30,568 nt of DNA. It comes from Candidatus Parcubacteria bacterium. Its GTDB lineage: Bacteria > Patescibacteriota > Microgenomatia > UBA12405. Where the stretch lies: positions 1-30,568 of the forward strand of contig JAEZTF010000020.1 in NCBI GenBank assembly GCA_023443725.1, in the 5' to 3' direction. Below the pieces are notes generated by a model. That model was not told the DNA's origin and did not search any database. It saw only the letters and a program-made list of their open reading frames with translations. Below are positions 15,329 to 22,960 of this stretch, in pieces. Positions within the stretch are counted from its first letter, which is position 1, and each line of letters opens with the position of its first letter. The position numbers were made by a program, and so were the translations under genes.

Positions 15329-16036
15329 ATGGCATCTATAGACAATTTGTTAGTTTCCCTTCTAGTCGATGAAGTTATCGGCGGTTTTATAGTCACAATT
15401 CCACCTGGTCATGTGGGATGTATTTATAGTGTCTTTAGAGGAGTTTTAAAAAATGTTTGGTATCCAGGAATGCATTTTAAAGTGCCAATAATTCATAGGG
15501 TAAAACTTTTTAATGCTCAATTGATTGAATATACAATTGCCAAAGATGTAGTGCTTAAAGAAAATAAAGAAATCATGGGTGATGAAGTAATTAATGCAGT
15601 CACAGCTGATAATAAGTTTGTAGCCGTAGAGGCAACTGTTTTGATTAAACTTGATACTGAAAGATTACCGGAGATTTGGCAAAATATTGGTGATAATTTT
15701 GTGTCAAAAGTAGTTCGACCGGTAACTCGAAGCCGAATTAGAAAAGTACTAACTAATCATACTTTAGCTAAGGCATTATCAACTGATAGAAGTATTATTG
15801 AAGATGAAGTTAAGGAAGAATTAAAGACTTCATTGTCAACTCACGGTTTAAATGTGGAAAATTTCTACTTAAGTTCTTTGACTCCAATTGAAGGTTGGCA
15901 AGTAACTGATAATGAAATGTTTCTAAAAGCTGGAGAACCAAGTTCACCAAAAACGGCTGAGGAAATTAAAGAACAAAGACTTTTTACTTCCCCGACAGAG
16001 TCAGAAACCAAAAATGAGATGGGGACCCGCAATTAG
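15329..16036 (+). CDS. SPFH/Band 7 (prohibitin-like) protein
   Basis: A 235-residue member of the stomatin/prohibitin fold, which forms membrane-bound rings. The N-terminus has a short hydrophobic segment (about residues 15-26) with IPPGHVGCIYSVFRG, then YPGMHFKVPIIHRVKLFNAQ, VTADNKFVAVEATVLIKLD and VTRSRIRKVLTNHTLAKALS, the standard Band 7 layout. The usual long coiled-coil C-terminus is nearly absent; the tail after residue 200 is a charged 35-residue stretch. The last 53 nt overlap the 3' end of comF on the other strand. TATAAT lies 11 nt before the ATG (15312-15317), just after the tpiA stop. Confidence 0.9.
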   Translation: MASIDNLLVSLLVDEVIGGFIVTIPPGHVGCIYSVFRGVLKNVWYPGMHFKVPIIHRVKLFNAQLIEYTIAKDVVLKENKEIMGDEVINAVTADNKFVAVEATVLIKLDTERLPEIWQNIGDNFVSKVVRPVTRSRIRKVLTNHTLAKALSTDRSIIEDEVKEELKTSLSTHGLNVENFYLSSLTPIEGWQVTDNEMFLKAGEPSSPKTAEEIKEQRLFTSPTESETKNEMGTRN

Positions 16037-16631
16037 AAAGAGTTTTATAGGCAGAATTTAGAGTTGAAAAAGTAGTGGATACATCGTCAAAAAGAATAAT
16101 ATTTGAAGGTATTTTTTGACCAGCAATAATAAAAGCATCTGAAAGATTGGCTAATTTATCGGTTTTTCTTTTTAATTTGGCTTGGGTATGAGTATTTTTG
16201 GAACGAAATAAAATTTGATCAGAAAATTTCAAATTTAATTTTTGAGCCAATAATTTACCAATTAAAATTGATTGATTAAAACCACGCCAGTTCTGTCTTA
16301 ACACATGAAGCGGAATAGGAACTAAAACAAAATCATTTTTCTGCCAAAAAGCAAGTAAATTAGAAAAATTATTCTTGATTAAATTGGCGCAATTATCGGT
16401 AAAAGAGTCAATAATATCGGTAACAAAACTATATTTAATTTCAGTAATTATTTTTTTGATTAGACCATTGTATTTAAATAGACTAAGGTGACCTTCAACT
16501 TGAGGATTTTTGGTAGAAAACACAGGCGAATGAGTAATTTGTTTATTTAAACATGAAGAACAAAAATAAGAACCATTTTTACCACAACCTAAACATTTTA
16601 TGGGAAATAGAAAATTGAGGATTAAAGACAT
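15984..16631 (-). CDS. comF: ComF-family phosphoribosyltransferase-like protein
   Basis: A 215-residue ComF-like protein, linked in other bacteria to DNA uptake and recombination. The N-terminal zinc finger has CLGCGKNGSYFCSSC. The phosphoribosyltransferase part contains FVLVPIPLHVLRQNWRGFNQS, RSKNTHTQAKL and the nucleotide loop IILFDDVSTTFSTL. In ComF proteins the loop usually reads DDVxTTGxT, so Gly is Phe here. The frame is open to 16826 but that part is read through two palindromic elements, so I placed the start at MSLILNFLFPIKC. A GGGGAA upstream, from the repeat, may serve as ribosome site. The 3' end overlaps the SPFH gene. Confidence 0.88.
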   Translation of the reverse strand: MSLILNFLFPIKCLGCGKNGSYFCSSCLNKQITHSPVFSTKNPQVEGHLSLFKYNGLIKKIITEIKYSFVTDIIDSFTDNCANLIKNNFSNLLAFWQKNDFVLVPIPLHVLRQNWRGFNQSILIGKLLAQKLNLKFSDQILFRSKNTHTQAKLKRKTDKLANLSDAFIIAGQKIPSNIILFDDVSTTFSTLNSAYKTLSNCGSPSHFWFLTLSGK

Positions 16632-16634
16632 ACA

Positions 16635-16727
16635 CAATCTTCCCCTTAATCCCCTTCTTTGACAAGACGGGGAAAAATTCAAAACCCACCCGGTCTTCGA
16701 CCACCCTCCCTTGACGAAGGGAGGGCT
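16635..16727. repeat. Family B element followed by a family A-like element, upstream of comF
   Basis: 16635-16676 matches family B (CAATCTTCCCCTTAATCCCC, then CTTTGACAAGACGGGG). 16681-16727 has the family A layout with altered hairpins: GGTC/GACC and CCCTCCCTT/AAGGGAGGG. Together they occupy the gap between comF and the tmRNA promoter. Confidence 0.8.
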
Positions 16728-16741
16728 TAAAACAATATTTT

Positions 16742-16771
16742 TTGGACAAAAGATACTAATTTTGGTAGAAT
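16742..16771 (+). promoter_or_regulatory. tmRNA promoter
   Basis: TTGGAC at 16742-16747 and TAGAAT at 16766-16771 are 18 nt apart. Transcription would start within a few nt of the mature tmRNA 5' end at 16782. Confidence 0.6.
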
Positions 16772-16781
16772 ACTGACCACT

Positions 16782-17238
16782 GGAGATGTAATGCATCGAC
16801 GGAGTACGTACTTTAAAAAACTGCAAGCCGACTTTGATCCATTGAGTCGTTAAACAGGGTTAAAAAAATAATGCTAAAGAAAAACTTAGCAAGTTAGCTA
16901 CCGACTTTACTGCCTATTTAGGTAAGGTTGCCGGTACTTCTTATCAACCAGCTTTGGCTGTTTGCTAAGAGACTCATCGTTTGGTTTTCTGTTTCGAGGG
17001 AAATTGAATGGTGCCAACTAAATCGAAATGCCGTCTAGAGAATCTCGATTTTTTCTAGAAATAAGAGAGGGGTAATGCCCTCACCAATCGACAGTTAAAC
17101 AATGGTCTGTTAACTTCCATCGTTTGACGGACCCTCCTTCGCCCTTTGGGCTACGGACGGGCAAGTAATGTTAATCTAAGCTTGTAGATGTTTTTTATAG
17201 TCTGCTTTCGGACCCGGGTTCGTTACCTGGCATCTCCG
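16782..17238 (+). ncRNA. ssrA: Transfer-messenger RNA (tmRNA)
   Basis: tmRNA rescues stalled ribosomes by adding a degradation tag. The tRNA-like ends pair as GGAGATG (16782-16788) with CATCTCC (17231-17237). A CGACGG D-arm block follows the 5' end. The T-arm has CCGGG and CCTGG around TTCGTTA. CTGCAAGC near 16820 pairs with GCTTGTAG near 17185 as helix 2. CGACT/AGTCG fits pseudoknot 1. The tag frame probably starts at GCT 16873 and runs 31 codons to TAA 16966-16968, beginning AKEKLSKLAT and ending YQPALAVC; this is much longer than the usual 8-15 residues. No CCA is encoded, the base after the stem is G, and the third acceptor pair is A-U instead of G-U. SmpB lies 4.6 kb away. Confidence 0.9.
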
Positions 17239-17245
17239 CAAAATC

Positions 17246-17285
17246 CAATCTTCCCCTAACCCCTTCTTTGACAAGACGGGGAATA
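17246..17285. repeat. Family B palindromic element just after tmRNA
   Basis: CCAATCTTCCCCTAACCCC is followed by TTCTTTGACAAGACGGGG. It lies between the mature 3' end and the terminator, so it should be in the primary transcript and be removed during 3' processing. Confidence 0.85.
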
Positions 17286-17289
17286 ATTA

Positions 17290-17312
17290 ATCCGTTTTTG
17301 ACGGGTTTTTTT
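17290..17312 (+). terminator. Terminator of the tmRNA gene
   Basis: ATCCGT and ACGGGT pair around TTTTG, and a run of seven Ts follows. The stem is short but well placed, 50 nt after the tmRNA end. Confidence 0.7.
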
Positions 17313-17328
17313 GAATTTAATTTTGTTT

Positions 17329-20300
17329 TTAGGAAGTATCTCTAACTAAAAAGCATTCGTTGGTAATGTTATAACCATTAAAATTGAATCTATCAGCTAA
17401 AGGAACAGCTTCTTTACCGTGAACATATTTTGATAAAACATAGTTTGTGGTAGTGGAATAATTAGAAATAGTTCCGGCAGTGCCAGCTGCTAAAATCTTT
17501 TTAATTCCCATTGATTTGGCTATTGGGGTCAGATGATCAACAAATGATTCAAAGAAACTACCAATGTTAAGGGTATCTTCTTTTGGGATATCAAAGGCTC
17601 TGATTAAAAAGACGGGCTGATTATCAGCATCATTAACTTTAAATACTAAAGTAGAGCCTATAAATTCTGTTGCATCAGAATCGGGATTACTGACAAATTT
17701 ATATGGAGTTAATTCTGGATATTGTTTTAGTAGTGGATAAACTTTTGTATAACAAACATCAGCCATATAACCAGACATTTCACCGATTAAACCACGATCA
17801 GGAATAAGTTGGATTGTTTGGTCACTATCTACTTGAGAGGCAACAAAAGATTCTTTAAAAGACTGTAATTCTTTGGTAAATGCTGGAAAAGAAAGATTCT
17901 TTTTTAAAACTGAGGAATACTTTTTCATAGTTTCAAAAGTAGAATTTTCCCAATAACCATCCTGGTTTTGATGTTCAAAATTTAAGGCATGATCTTTGAT
18001 GGTGTTATTAACTAAATTGAGCATATTATCAACAGCTGAAACAGTATTGTTATTTTCTAAACTTATTCTAATATTCTCTTGCCAATCAGGAGAATTTTGA
18101 TGTTTTGTAAAAACTTTTTTAAAAACTAATTGTCTAAGAATTGAATTATATTGTTCTTGATTTGTACCAAAATTGAAATTAAAAGCAACTAAATTGGTTA
18201 GTAAATTATCAATTGAATCTGATTTGGAAACCAAGTCGGATATTTGACTAATAGCATCAATTTGACGTTGTAAATAAACATTTTTATTAGAATTGTCTGA
18301 ATCGATATTTCCTGTAAGACTATCAATTCTTTGATTAAACATTTGTAAAAGTGTATCTTTTTGAGAACTAATATTAGACGAATCAGTAATGGCTGAAATA
18401 ATTTCTCCTTTAAGCAAACTTAAATTTTTATTGTCTGATATGTCTTGGCTGGTTTCTAGTTTAATAAGAGGAGCGGGGATGGTTTCAAGATGAAAATGTG
18501 AGTCTAATGGAGCAATTTGTCCGTTTGCCATATCTCTTGAAAAATCGGAAAAAATATTTTCAATTGGAATACGTGTCCAACGATTGCGCGCATGACCAGT
18601 TACAATTGAAAGTAATCCAGTTTGAAGATCACTAAAATTTTCTGGATTAGAAATAGATTTAGAACTAAAGCACATATTTCTAACTTCATTTATTTGATCC
18701 TTTAAATCTTGGATTGTTTCAATTTTATTTTGAATAAAATCATTTGGTAAAGTATCAAGACTACCTTGTTCATATTGATAAAGAGTAGAAAAATATTTAT
18801 ATATTATTGGAGATTTGGCTAATCCAAAATTCTTAATATACTCTGTTGCAATTTTGATATTTTCAGCATTAAGTTGAAAATCATGTTCCTTATCCACAAC
18901 TAAAAGTTCATCAAAAAACTGACTAGTTCGGTCATATTGATTGTGGGTGAAAGCATTACGTTTTTCATCTGTCGATTTTGGAAGACTATTTAATAGATCA
19001 TCAATAACATCATTACCAAATGCCAGTCTCCATTCTTTTTGGGTAAAACTATTTATTGAGGCTTCTGGATCTTGTTTGAAAGATTCCTGATAAAAACTTG
19101 GAGTAATAATACCATTATCAATATATTTATCTTTATCTGACAATAAAAGAGCAATTAAATCTTTGTTTTGGTTATTGGGGAAATTTGCAATAGTATTCCA
19201 TAATTCTTGATCTTCTGATGAAAAAGTTGTAATAAGTTCTGGAGTGAAATTGGAAGAAAAACAATTAGAATTATAAAATCCATTTTTGGCTAAAGCTTCA
19301 AAAAAACAACTTTGTGGCTTACCTTCTGAATTAAAAATAGTATTAGTATCATTACCTTCTTGAAGAACAGCTTTAATTTCTAAAATATTAATTCCTTCTA
19401 ATTTAAGAATATCCTGCCAAAATTTTTGATCTTCTGGAGTAAAGTTTTTGAGAACATCAGGAGTAAGATTATCAGTTATATGAGAAAGTTGAGAATAACC
19501 TCTGTATAAAAGACAATAGTTTTTAAAAAAAGATGAAGTTAATTCACCCTTTGAATCGAAATAAGATTTATCACTAGCAAGTAATTCAAACATCCCGTGG
19601 TCTGAATAATCATTTAAACGGTTTATTTGAGTCATTTCAAAAACCTTACTCCAAAATTTTTGATCTTCCAAAGGGAAGTTTTTTATATAATCTGAGGTTA
19701 AAGAAATTAGAACTGACCTAATTGGATATGATCCATGATTATAATAAATATCATGAGAATAAAATAAATCTTTAAAAAAAACGTTTGTAGGAAGGCCTTC
19801 TTTGGTTATAAAAGATTCATTTGAAAACATTTTCTCTAAGATAATGTCCTCTTTTTCTGAAACTTTTAAAATGTTTTGCCAAAAAATTTGATCTTCTTGA
19901 CGAAAATTTTGAAGAATATCAGAAGTAAGGTTTTCACGAAGAAAACTATAAAAATAAAAATCTTTATCTCTGAAATTTGGATTATGAATAATTTCTCTAA
20001 AGAATTCAGAAGTTAATGGAGTGTCTGATTGAAAATATCTCTCAATAATATCTCTGTTGTTTAATAGAGCAATAAATGAATTTTCACTAAGCCCTTTTAA
20101 ACTAGCTACTCCATGATAAAAAGGTTTATCTTCCGGAGAAAAAGAAGAAGCTAAAATAAATTTTTGAAAATCTTGAACATTTAAATTATCAGTAGAATCA
20201 ATAATACTACCATCGGGTAGAGTTACTCTAGAGTCTATCCCAGTAGTAAAAACAAGATTATCTTTAAAATAATTAAACATTGGTTTGCCTTCATAATTAA

Positions 20301-21579
20301 AATAACGTTTCAGTTTGTCTCGTGATTCAGTTTTTGATTTTTCTAGAAAGAATCTTTGTTGATCTCGAGTCTCTAAGCCTAAATACCAAGTTTTTTCATC
20401 ATTATAAGAATAATCATCAAATGCTTTAATGCATTCTTGAGGAATGTTTATTCTTTGACCAGAATTAACACCAGAATCAATTAAAGTGGAGATAAAAGGT
20501 GATATTTCATTAAATGATTGATGTTTATAATACCTATTTTTATTTCGAGTAAATCCAAAAAGGTTGTTGCCTAATTCTGGATGTTGACTAAGATAATCAG
20601 CAAATTTTTGTTGATTATCGGGAGTAGAAAAAAATTCTTTTTGGATTGAAGAAAGTGCTTGATAGAGTTCTGTTTTGTATCCATTGTTAATTACAAAAGG
20701 AATAATATCTTGACCGGATAAAAATGAATACTGATTGAGTTGGTCTTTGACATCTTTAAAATCATGATCATATAATTTAGCTACTTCTTGAAGATTTTTA
20801 ATTCTTTGATCAAGTTTCTCGTCGGAGTTTAAAAAACTTTCTGAAAGTAAACCTAGAGAATCTAGCCTTTGAATACCGGTAATATAAAATTCTGTTGGTA
20901 ATATCTTGAATTCTTTATTAGAATCTTTTTCTAAAATTTGAGCTGACGGTATTCCTCGAGAACGAAGAGAATCATAAAAGTTAACAACTGTCTTTTTGAT
21001 TCTTTTCTTTTCTTCTGAATATATTTTTCCGTGTTCTGATTTTTCTTTAAGCCAATCTTTTTGAAGTTGGCGAATATCACGACTACGAGCTAGGGCGCCT
21101 TTGATAGTTTTTTTCTCTCTTTCATAAGCTTGATGATATTTATCATAAAGTGGTGGAGAATCAGGAAAAAGAGTTTTGGGAGTTTCTATAACAGCTTCAA
21201 CTTTTGGAGTTGATTCTTGTTGAATAGTCTCATTAACTTGTTTAATTTCCTCTGCTGTTTTTTGTTGATCTTCTTGATCAAGAGCAGCGATGTCTACTGG
21301 TGGAGTTTCTGGTTGAGAATCGATAATCGCTGATGCTTCTGGAGTTTTTGATGAATTATCAATGTTGGTTTCAGTTGAAGTATTAGTTGTAGCTGATTCG
21401 TTTGGATCAATGGCGGCAAGTTTGGTTAAAGTTTCTTGAGGTGATTCATAATCCGATCTATCAAAAATTTCAGTTACTGCAGCATTTAGTTTTTGTTGAT
21501 GTTCGACTGAAACAGGTTTTTTATGTTCAGTTACGACTGGATTTGGAGCTAAAGAACTAGCACTAGCATCAACACCCAT
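17329..21579 (-). CDS. Giant 1416-residue protein with about 77-residue internal repeats, function unknown
   Basis: I recognise no known family. Residues 1-140 are low-complexity, rich in Pro, Thr, Ser and Glu. Residues about 150-200 are basic and helical (EREKKTIKGALARSRDIRQL). From about 390 to 830 a unit repeats: a core NFTPEDQKFWQDIL with acidic residues near 405, 483, 562, 638, 716 and 789 (spacing 73-79), and a second motif like FNSEGKPTxxFFxxL. The last 250 residues form a separate mixed domain (FIGSTLVFKVNDADNQPVFL; MGIKKILAAGTAGTISNYST). There is no signal peptide or membrane helix, so it is probably cytosolic. It starts 1 nt after the stop codon of the 83-residue gene. It takes up 14 percent of the window. 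Confidence 0.88.
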   Translation of the reverse strand: MGVDASASSLAPNPVVTEHKKPVSVEHQQKLNAAVTEIFDRSDYESPQETLTKLAAIDPNESATTNTSTETNIDNSSKTPEASAIIDSQPETPPVDIAALDQEDQQKTAEEIKQVNETIQQESTPKVEAVIETPKTLFPDSPPLYDKYHQAYEREKKTIKGALARSRDIRQLQKDWLKEKSEHGKIYSEEKKRIKKTVVNFYDSLRSRGIPSAQILEKDSNKEFKILPTEFYITGIQRLDSLGLLSESFLNSDEKLDQRIKNLQEVAKLYDHDFKDVKDQLNQYSFLSGQDIIPFVINNGYKTELYQALSSIQKEFFSTPDNQQKFADYLSQHPELGNNLFGFTRNKNRYYKHQSFNEISPFISTLIDSGVNSGQRINIPQECIKAFDDYSYNDEKTWYLGLETRDQQRFFLEKSKTESRDKLKRYFNYEGKPMFNYFKDNLVFTTGIDSRVTLPDGSIIDSTDNLNVQDFQKFILASSFSPEDKPFYHGVASLKGLSENSFIALLNNRDIIERYFQSDTPLTSEFFREIIHNPNFRDKDFYFYSFLRENLTSDILQNFRQEDQIFWQNILKVSEKEDIILEKMFSNESFITKEGLPTNVFFKDLFYSHDIYYNHGSYPIRSVLISLTSDYIKNFPLEDQKFWSKVFEMTQINRLNDYSDHGMFELLASDKSYFDSKGELTSSFFKNYCLLYRGYSQLSHITDNLTPDVLKNFTPEDQKFWQDILKLEGINILEIKAVLQEGNDTNTIFNSEGKPQSCFFEALAKNGFYNSNCFSSNFTPELITTFSSEDQELWNTIANFPNNQNKDLIALLLSDKDKYIDNGIITPSFYQESFKQDPEASINSFTQKEWRLAFGNDVIDDLLNSLPKSTDEKRNAFTHNQYDRTSQFFDELLVVDKEHDFQLNAENIKIATEYIKNFGLAKSPIIYKYFSTLYQYEQGSLDTLPNDFIQNKIETIQDLKDQINEVRNMCFSSKSISNPENFSDLQTGLLSIVTGHARNRWTRIPIENIFSDFSRDMANGQIAPLDSHFHLETIPAPLIKLETSQDISDNKNLSLLKGEIISAITDSSNISSQKDTLLQMFNQRIDSLTGNIDSDNSNKNVYLQRQIDAISQISDLVSKSDSIDNLLTNLVAFNFNFGTNQEQYNSILRQLVFKKVFTKHQNSPDWQENIRISLENNNTVSAVDNMLNLVNNTIKDHALNFEHQNQDGYWENSTFETMKKYSSVLKKNLSFPAFTKELQSFKESFVASQVDSDQTIQLIPDRGLIGEMSGYMADVCYTKVYPLLKQYPELTPYKFVSNPDSDATEFIGSTLVFKVNDADNQPVFLIRAFDIPKEDTLNIGSFFESFVDHLTPIAKSMGIKKILAAGTAGTISNYSTTTNYVLSKYVHGKEAVPLADRFNFNGYNITNECFLVRDTS

Positions 21580-21580
21580 A

Positions 21581-21832
21581 TTAAGAAGCCGATAAACCTT
21601 TAAGAGTGTTTTGAAGATGAGGTTTGAGAATTGGAAATTGTCGAATTAATTTATAGAAGTTACCATGAAGATCGAGTTTGTTTTGAGAAGTATCAATGGT
21701 TTCTAAAACACTTTTGGAAATAGCGACAACTTGTTTTTCATCAATTTGATTGTCAGTGAAAAGAAAATCTAAGACAGTGACAATTTGTCGTTCGAGACTT
21801 TCTTTGATTTTTTCGATCACTAAATCAGTCAT
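21581..21832 (-). CDS. Hypothetical 83-residue helical protein, companion of the giant protein
   Basis: A small soluble helical protein (MTDLVIEKIKESLERQIVTV at the N-terminus, LPILKPHLQ-like C-terminus: FPILKPHLQNTLKGLSAS). No family is recognised. The stop codon is 1 nt from the ATG of the 1416-residue gene, so the pair is cotranscribed and probably translationally coupled. TATAGT on the minus strand ends 5 nt before its ATG, which gives a leaderless mRNA. It may be a partner or chaperone of the large protein, but only the context says so. Confidence 0.75.
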   Translation of the reverse strand: MTDLVIEKIKESLERQIVTVLDFLFTDNQIDEKQVVAISKSVLETIDTSQNKLDLHGNFYKLIRQFPILKPHLQNTLKGLSAS

Positions 21833-21837
21833 AATAT

Positions 21838-21843
21838 ACTATA
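21838..21843 (-). promoter_or_regulatory. -10 box of the giant-protein operon
   Basis: TATAGT on the minus strand, 5 nt from the ATG at 21832, in the 25-nt gap after smpB. It makes the pair an independent unit downstream of smpB. Confidence 0.5.
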
Positions 21844-21857
21844 AAAGTATACTCGAT

Positions 21858-22271
21858 TTAGGTGGTGATTTGTTTGATTTCGCGATCTTTAATTTGTTGT
21901 CTTTTTTCGTATTTTCGTAGTTTACGACCGACACCAATTTCGACTTTAAACCATTTGCCTTTTAGAAAAATGGCGATAGGAATAATCATGTATTTTTGAT
22001 GACGAAGAGAAATTAATTTGGCAATTTCTTTTTGAGATAAAAGTAAATTTCTTTCAGAGGTGGTATCGACGGTATTATCTTGAGCATATTTATATTTAGA
22101 AATTTTTAGGTTGAAAAGTGTAGGAATACCATTAATAATTTCAATTTTGGAACCATTGAATTGAGGTTGATTTAGACGCAAAGATTTGGCGTCAGCTCCA
22201 GTTAAGGAAATGCCGGCTTCAAATTTTTCAATAAATTGAAAATCTCGAGAATCTTTGTTGAAATAACGCAT
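21858..22271 (-). CDS. smpB: SsrA-binding protein SmpB
   Basis: SmpB binds the tRNA-like domain of tmRNA and is needed for trans-translation. The family marks are clear: FEAGISLTGADAKSLR, GSKIEIINGIPTLFNLKI (nucleotide-binding beta strands), TTSERNLLLSQKEIAKLI, and GVGRKLRKYEKRQQIKDREI leading to a short tail. At 137 residues it is slightly short; the C-terminal tail that probes the mRNA channel is only about ten residues beyond KDREI. TAAACT lies 5 nt before the ATG (22282-22277), which gives a leaderless message. Its proximity to ssrA fits its role, though the giant gene lies between. Confidence 0.96.
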   Translation of the reverse strand: MRYFNKDSRDFQFIEKFEAGISLTGADAKSLRLNQPQFNGSKIEIINGIPTLFNLKISKYKYAQDNTVDTTSERNLLLSQKEIAKLISLRHQKYMIIPIAIFLKGKWFKVEIGVGRKLRKYEKRQQIKDREIKQITT

Positions 22272-22276
22272 GCGTT

Positions 22277-22282
22277 AGTTTA
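22277..22282 (-). promoter_or_regulatory. -10 box of smpB
   Basis: TAAACT on the minus strand, 5 nt from the ATG at 22271. It is a weaker match than the TATAAT examples but has the same spacing. Confidence 0.45.
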
Positions 22283-22309
22283 GCAGATTTTAAAACGAAC
22301 CTCATTTTT

Positions 22310-22407
22310 CAATCTTCCCCTTTTATTCCCCTTCTTTCACAAGACGGGGAAATTAAAAACTTCAATACAAAATCACCCCTACCCCCTCTTTGAGGAAAGA
22401 GGGGAAA
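22310..22407. repeat. Two palindromic elements upstream of the small membrane-protein cassette
   Basis: 22310-22352 is a family B copy (CAATCTTCCCC, then CCCCTTCTTTCACAAGACGGGG). 22371-22407 is a relative with arms CCCCTCTTT and AAAGAGGGG. They fill most of the gap between smpB and the promoter at 22431; the rest of that gap shows nothing else. Confidence 0.8.
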
Positions 22408-22430
22408 TACATTTTTTTAATCTTATAATA

Positions 22431-22459
22431 TTTACAAATAGGTTAAAATGTGGTATAAT
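22431..22459 (+). promoter_or_regulatory. Near-consensus promoter of the small membrane-protein cassette
   Basis: TTTACA (22431-22436) and TATAAT (22454-22459) are exactly 17 nt apart, and TGG precedes the -10 box. RNA should start near 22466 and give a leader of about 94 nt with a small hairpin AACAGA/TCTGTT. It is one of the best promoters in the window. Confidence 0.75.
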
Positions 22460-22559
22460 TTTAGCTGTTAGAATATAAAAAACAGATAGGCTCTGTTTGT
22501 GGTTTGTATAACCATATTATTTTAAACACACATTGAAAAGAAAGGTGAGGATTAATAAA

Positions 22560-22709
22560 ATGAGTCATAGGGATTTTGTTGGCATATTAGGAATTATTGT
22601 TGGGATTGTTATATTTGCAATCTGCATTTTTATACCAAGACCATATAATGATTTACTTATAGTGCTAGGAGCGGGTATTCTCGGAATTGGAGTAGGCGCA
22701 ATTCTTTAA
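22560..22709 (+). CDS. Tiny two-helix membrane protein (49 residues)
   Basis: A small ORF starting MSHRDFVGILG. It is almost entirely hydrophobic: helix 1 about residues 7-25, a short polar turn IPRPYND, then helix 2 about 31-49 with spaced glycines (GAGILGIGVGAIL). AAAGGTGAGG lies 9 nt before the ATG, a good Shine-Dalgarno. The next gene encodes a similar protein, so the pair looks like a duplication. The glycine spacing suggests close helix packing, perhaps in an oligomer. No known family is recognised. Confidence 0.7.
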   Translation: MSHRDFVGILGIIVGIVIFAICIFIPRPYNDLLIVLGAGILGIGVGAIL

Positions 22710-22738
22710 AACAAATAAAAGAAAGGTGGAAATTAAAA

Positions 22739-22915
22739 ATGCGTATATTTAGACTTGGGGTAATCCTCCTTATCATCTTTGGCTTATTTATTGCGATTGT
22801 TGGTTTTTGTGGATCAACAGTTGTCAATAAAGTCATACTACTCCTTGGAGGATTTGTAATTGGTGTAGGAGCCTCTTTAATACCAGATTCAACCGATAGT
22901 TATAAAACAAAGTAA
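22739..22915 (+). CDS. Tiny two-helix membrane protein (58 residues), paralogue of the previous gene
   Basis: It starts MRIFRLGVILLIIFGL. Helix 1 spans about residues 5-24, then a GSTVVNK turn, then helix 2 about 31-49 (VILLLGGFVIGVGASLI), which closely parallels the end of its neighbour. A polar tail of ten residues follows (DSTDSYKTK). GAAAGGTGGA precedes the ATG by about 9 nt and matches the leader of the gene before it. The two genes are 29 nt apart and must share a transcript. Function is unknown. Confidence 0.7.
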   Translation: MRIFRLGVILLIIFGLFIAIVGFCGSTVVNKVILLLGGFVIGVGASLIPDSTDSYKTK

Positions 22916-22960
22916 GTTAGTCACTTGGTTGCCTTTCTAATCAGTATTGACTGATGAATT

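Noticed and set aside
16632..16826. The 65-residue N-terminal extension of the comF frame.
   Set aside because: It is read almost wholly through two palindromic elements, in a different frame from the coding copies, and reaches the tmRNA 5' region. ComF proteins start at the zinc finger, as from 16631.
17137..17165. A GC-rich hairpin inside tmRNA as another mobile element copy.
   Set aside because: GCCC/GGGC with CTCCTTCG does not match either family, and a stable pseudoknot is expected in this part of tmRNA.
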